A stretch of DNA of 52,476 nt from Devosia indica (GTDB lineage: Bacteria; Pseudomonadota; Alphaproteobacteria; Rhizobiales; Devosiaceae): NCBI RefSeq assembly GCF_003056405.1, contig NZ_PYVZ01000022.1, positions 1-52,476 on the forward strand. Reading direction: 5' to 3'. The notes under the pieces were generated by a model. The model did no database searches. It worked only from the letters and a program-made list of their open reading frames with translations, and had not been told where the DNA came from. Of this stretch, positions 52,407 through 52,476 are shown one piece after another (positions within the stretch are counted from its first letter, which is position 1; each line of letters begins with the position of its first letter). Position numbers and translations under genes: made by a program.

Positions 52407-52476
52407 ATGTCTCGACGCAAAGAGCCTGCAATCCCCAATGAGCTTCTCGACCAACTGCTGGCAGGCGGCGCTGCCA
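52407..52476 (+). mobile_element. IS256-type transposase, N-terminal fragment at window edge
   Basis: The frame opens at ATG 52407 with AACAAGGAG upstream and runs off the window. The 23 visible residues include IPNELLDQLLAGG, which matches the N-terminus of IS256-family transposases as I know them. GGAGTGTCAGGATTTCCGTG at 52351-52370 may be part of the left terminal inverted repeat. The right end lies outside, so completeness and target duplication cannot be judged. Confidence 0.7.

Overview
The window looks like chromosomal DNA of a free-living alphaproteobacterium of the Hyphomicrobiales, most like the Devosia/Pelagibacterium group. The support is the gene content: a cysE-DUF3126 pair, a CHCC zinc-finger protein, two BTLCP transglutaminase-like proteases, an IscU-like/folE/hisI neighbourhood, DUF2336, PAS_5 and double-PilZ proteins, an RCAP_Rcc01079-type spike base protein, and CtrA-type TTAA-N7-TTAA boxes upstream of envelope genes. 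No rRNA, tRNA or CRISPR array was found.

Layout. (1) 1-620: end of an unidentified + strand gene, then a minus-strand spike base gene translationally coupled to a 34-residue peptide. (2) 650-12892: a type I secretion locus on the minus strand. A PrtD-like ABC exporter and an HlyD-like adaptor overlap by ATGA; next comes a 2904-residue RTX/beta-helix/FG-GAP protein closed by a strong terminator. That protein carries an in-frame 1065-bp tandem duplication that looks identical at the DNA level for about 1 kb. No TolC partner is present. (3) 13.2-25 kb: envelope functions. A sugar transferase behind a CtrA box, a small secreted protein, a BTLCP protease, NAD kinase, a CtrA-box-led unit (lytic transglycosylase, 51-residue membrane protein, DUF2336 protein), two unrecognised exported proteins, and a ugd-lspL pair making UDP-glucuronate and UDP-galacturonate. 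(4) 25-32 kb: housekeeping. thrS with a coupled 74-residue protein and arfB; a GFA protein, yidD and an IscU-like scaffold overlapping head to tail; folE, an AraC/GyrI-like regulator, hisI and a rhomboid protease. (5) 32-36.8 kb: PAS_5, double-PilZ, a second BTLCP, two membrane proteins, DUF3126 and cysE. (6) 36.8-44 kb: alpha/beta hydrolase, CHCC zinc finger, flavin monooxygenase, Tet-type MFS pump, GNAT, a 520-bp gene-free stretch with structured sequence, then DUF6152, DUF6644 and an FeS-type photolyase. (7) 44-52.5 kb: gluconate metabolism (gnd, gluconate 5-dehydrogenase-like SDR, gluconokinase), another SDR, DUF1622, a MerR-TipAS regulator, CHAD-CYTH, ogt, a DHFR-like reductase, and the start of an IS256-type transposase cut by the window edge.

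The most distinctive signals are the duplication inside the giant RTX protein, three perfect CtrA boxes (plus two with one mismatch) in front of surface and motility-type genes, and a minus-strand terminator-like hairpin near 41.15 kb with no minus-strand gene feeding it, which suggests an unannotated RNA. I did not find a clear new defence or mobile system. The rest of the region is ordinary chromosome.
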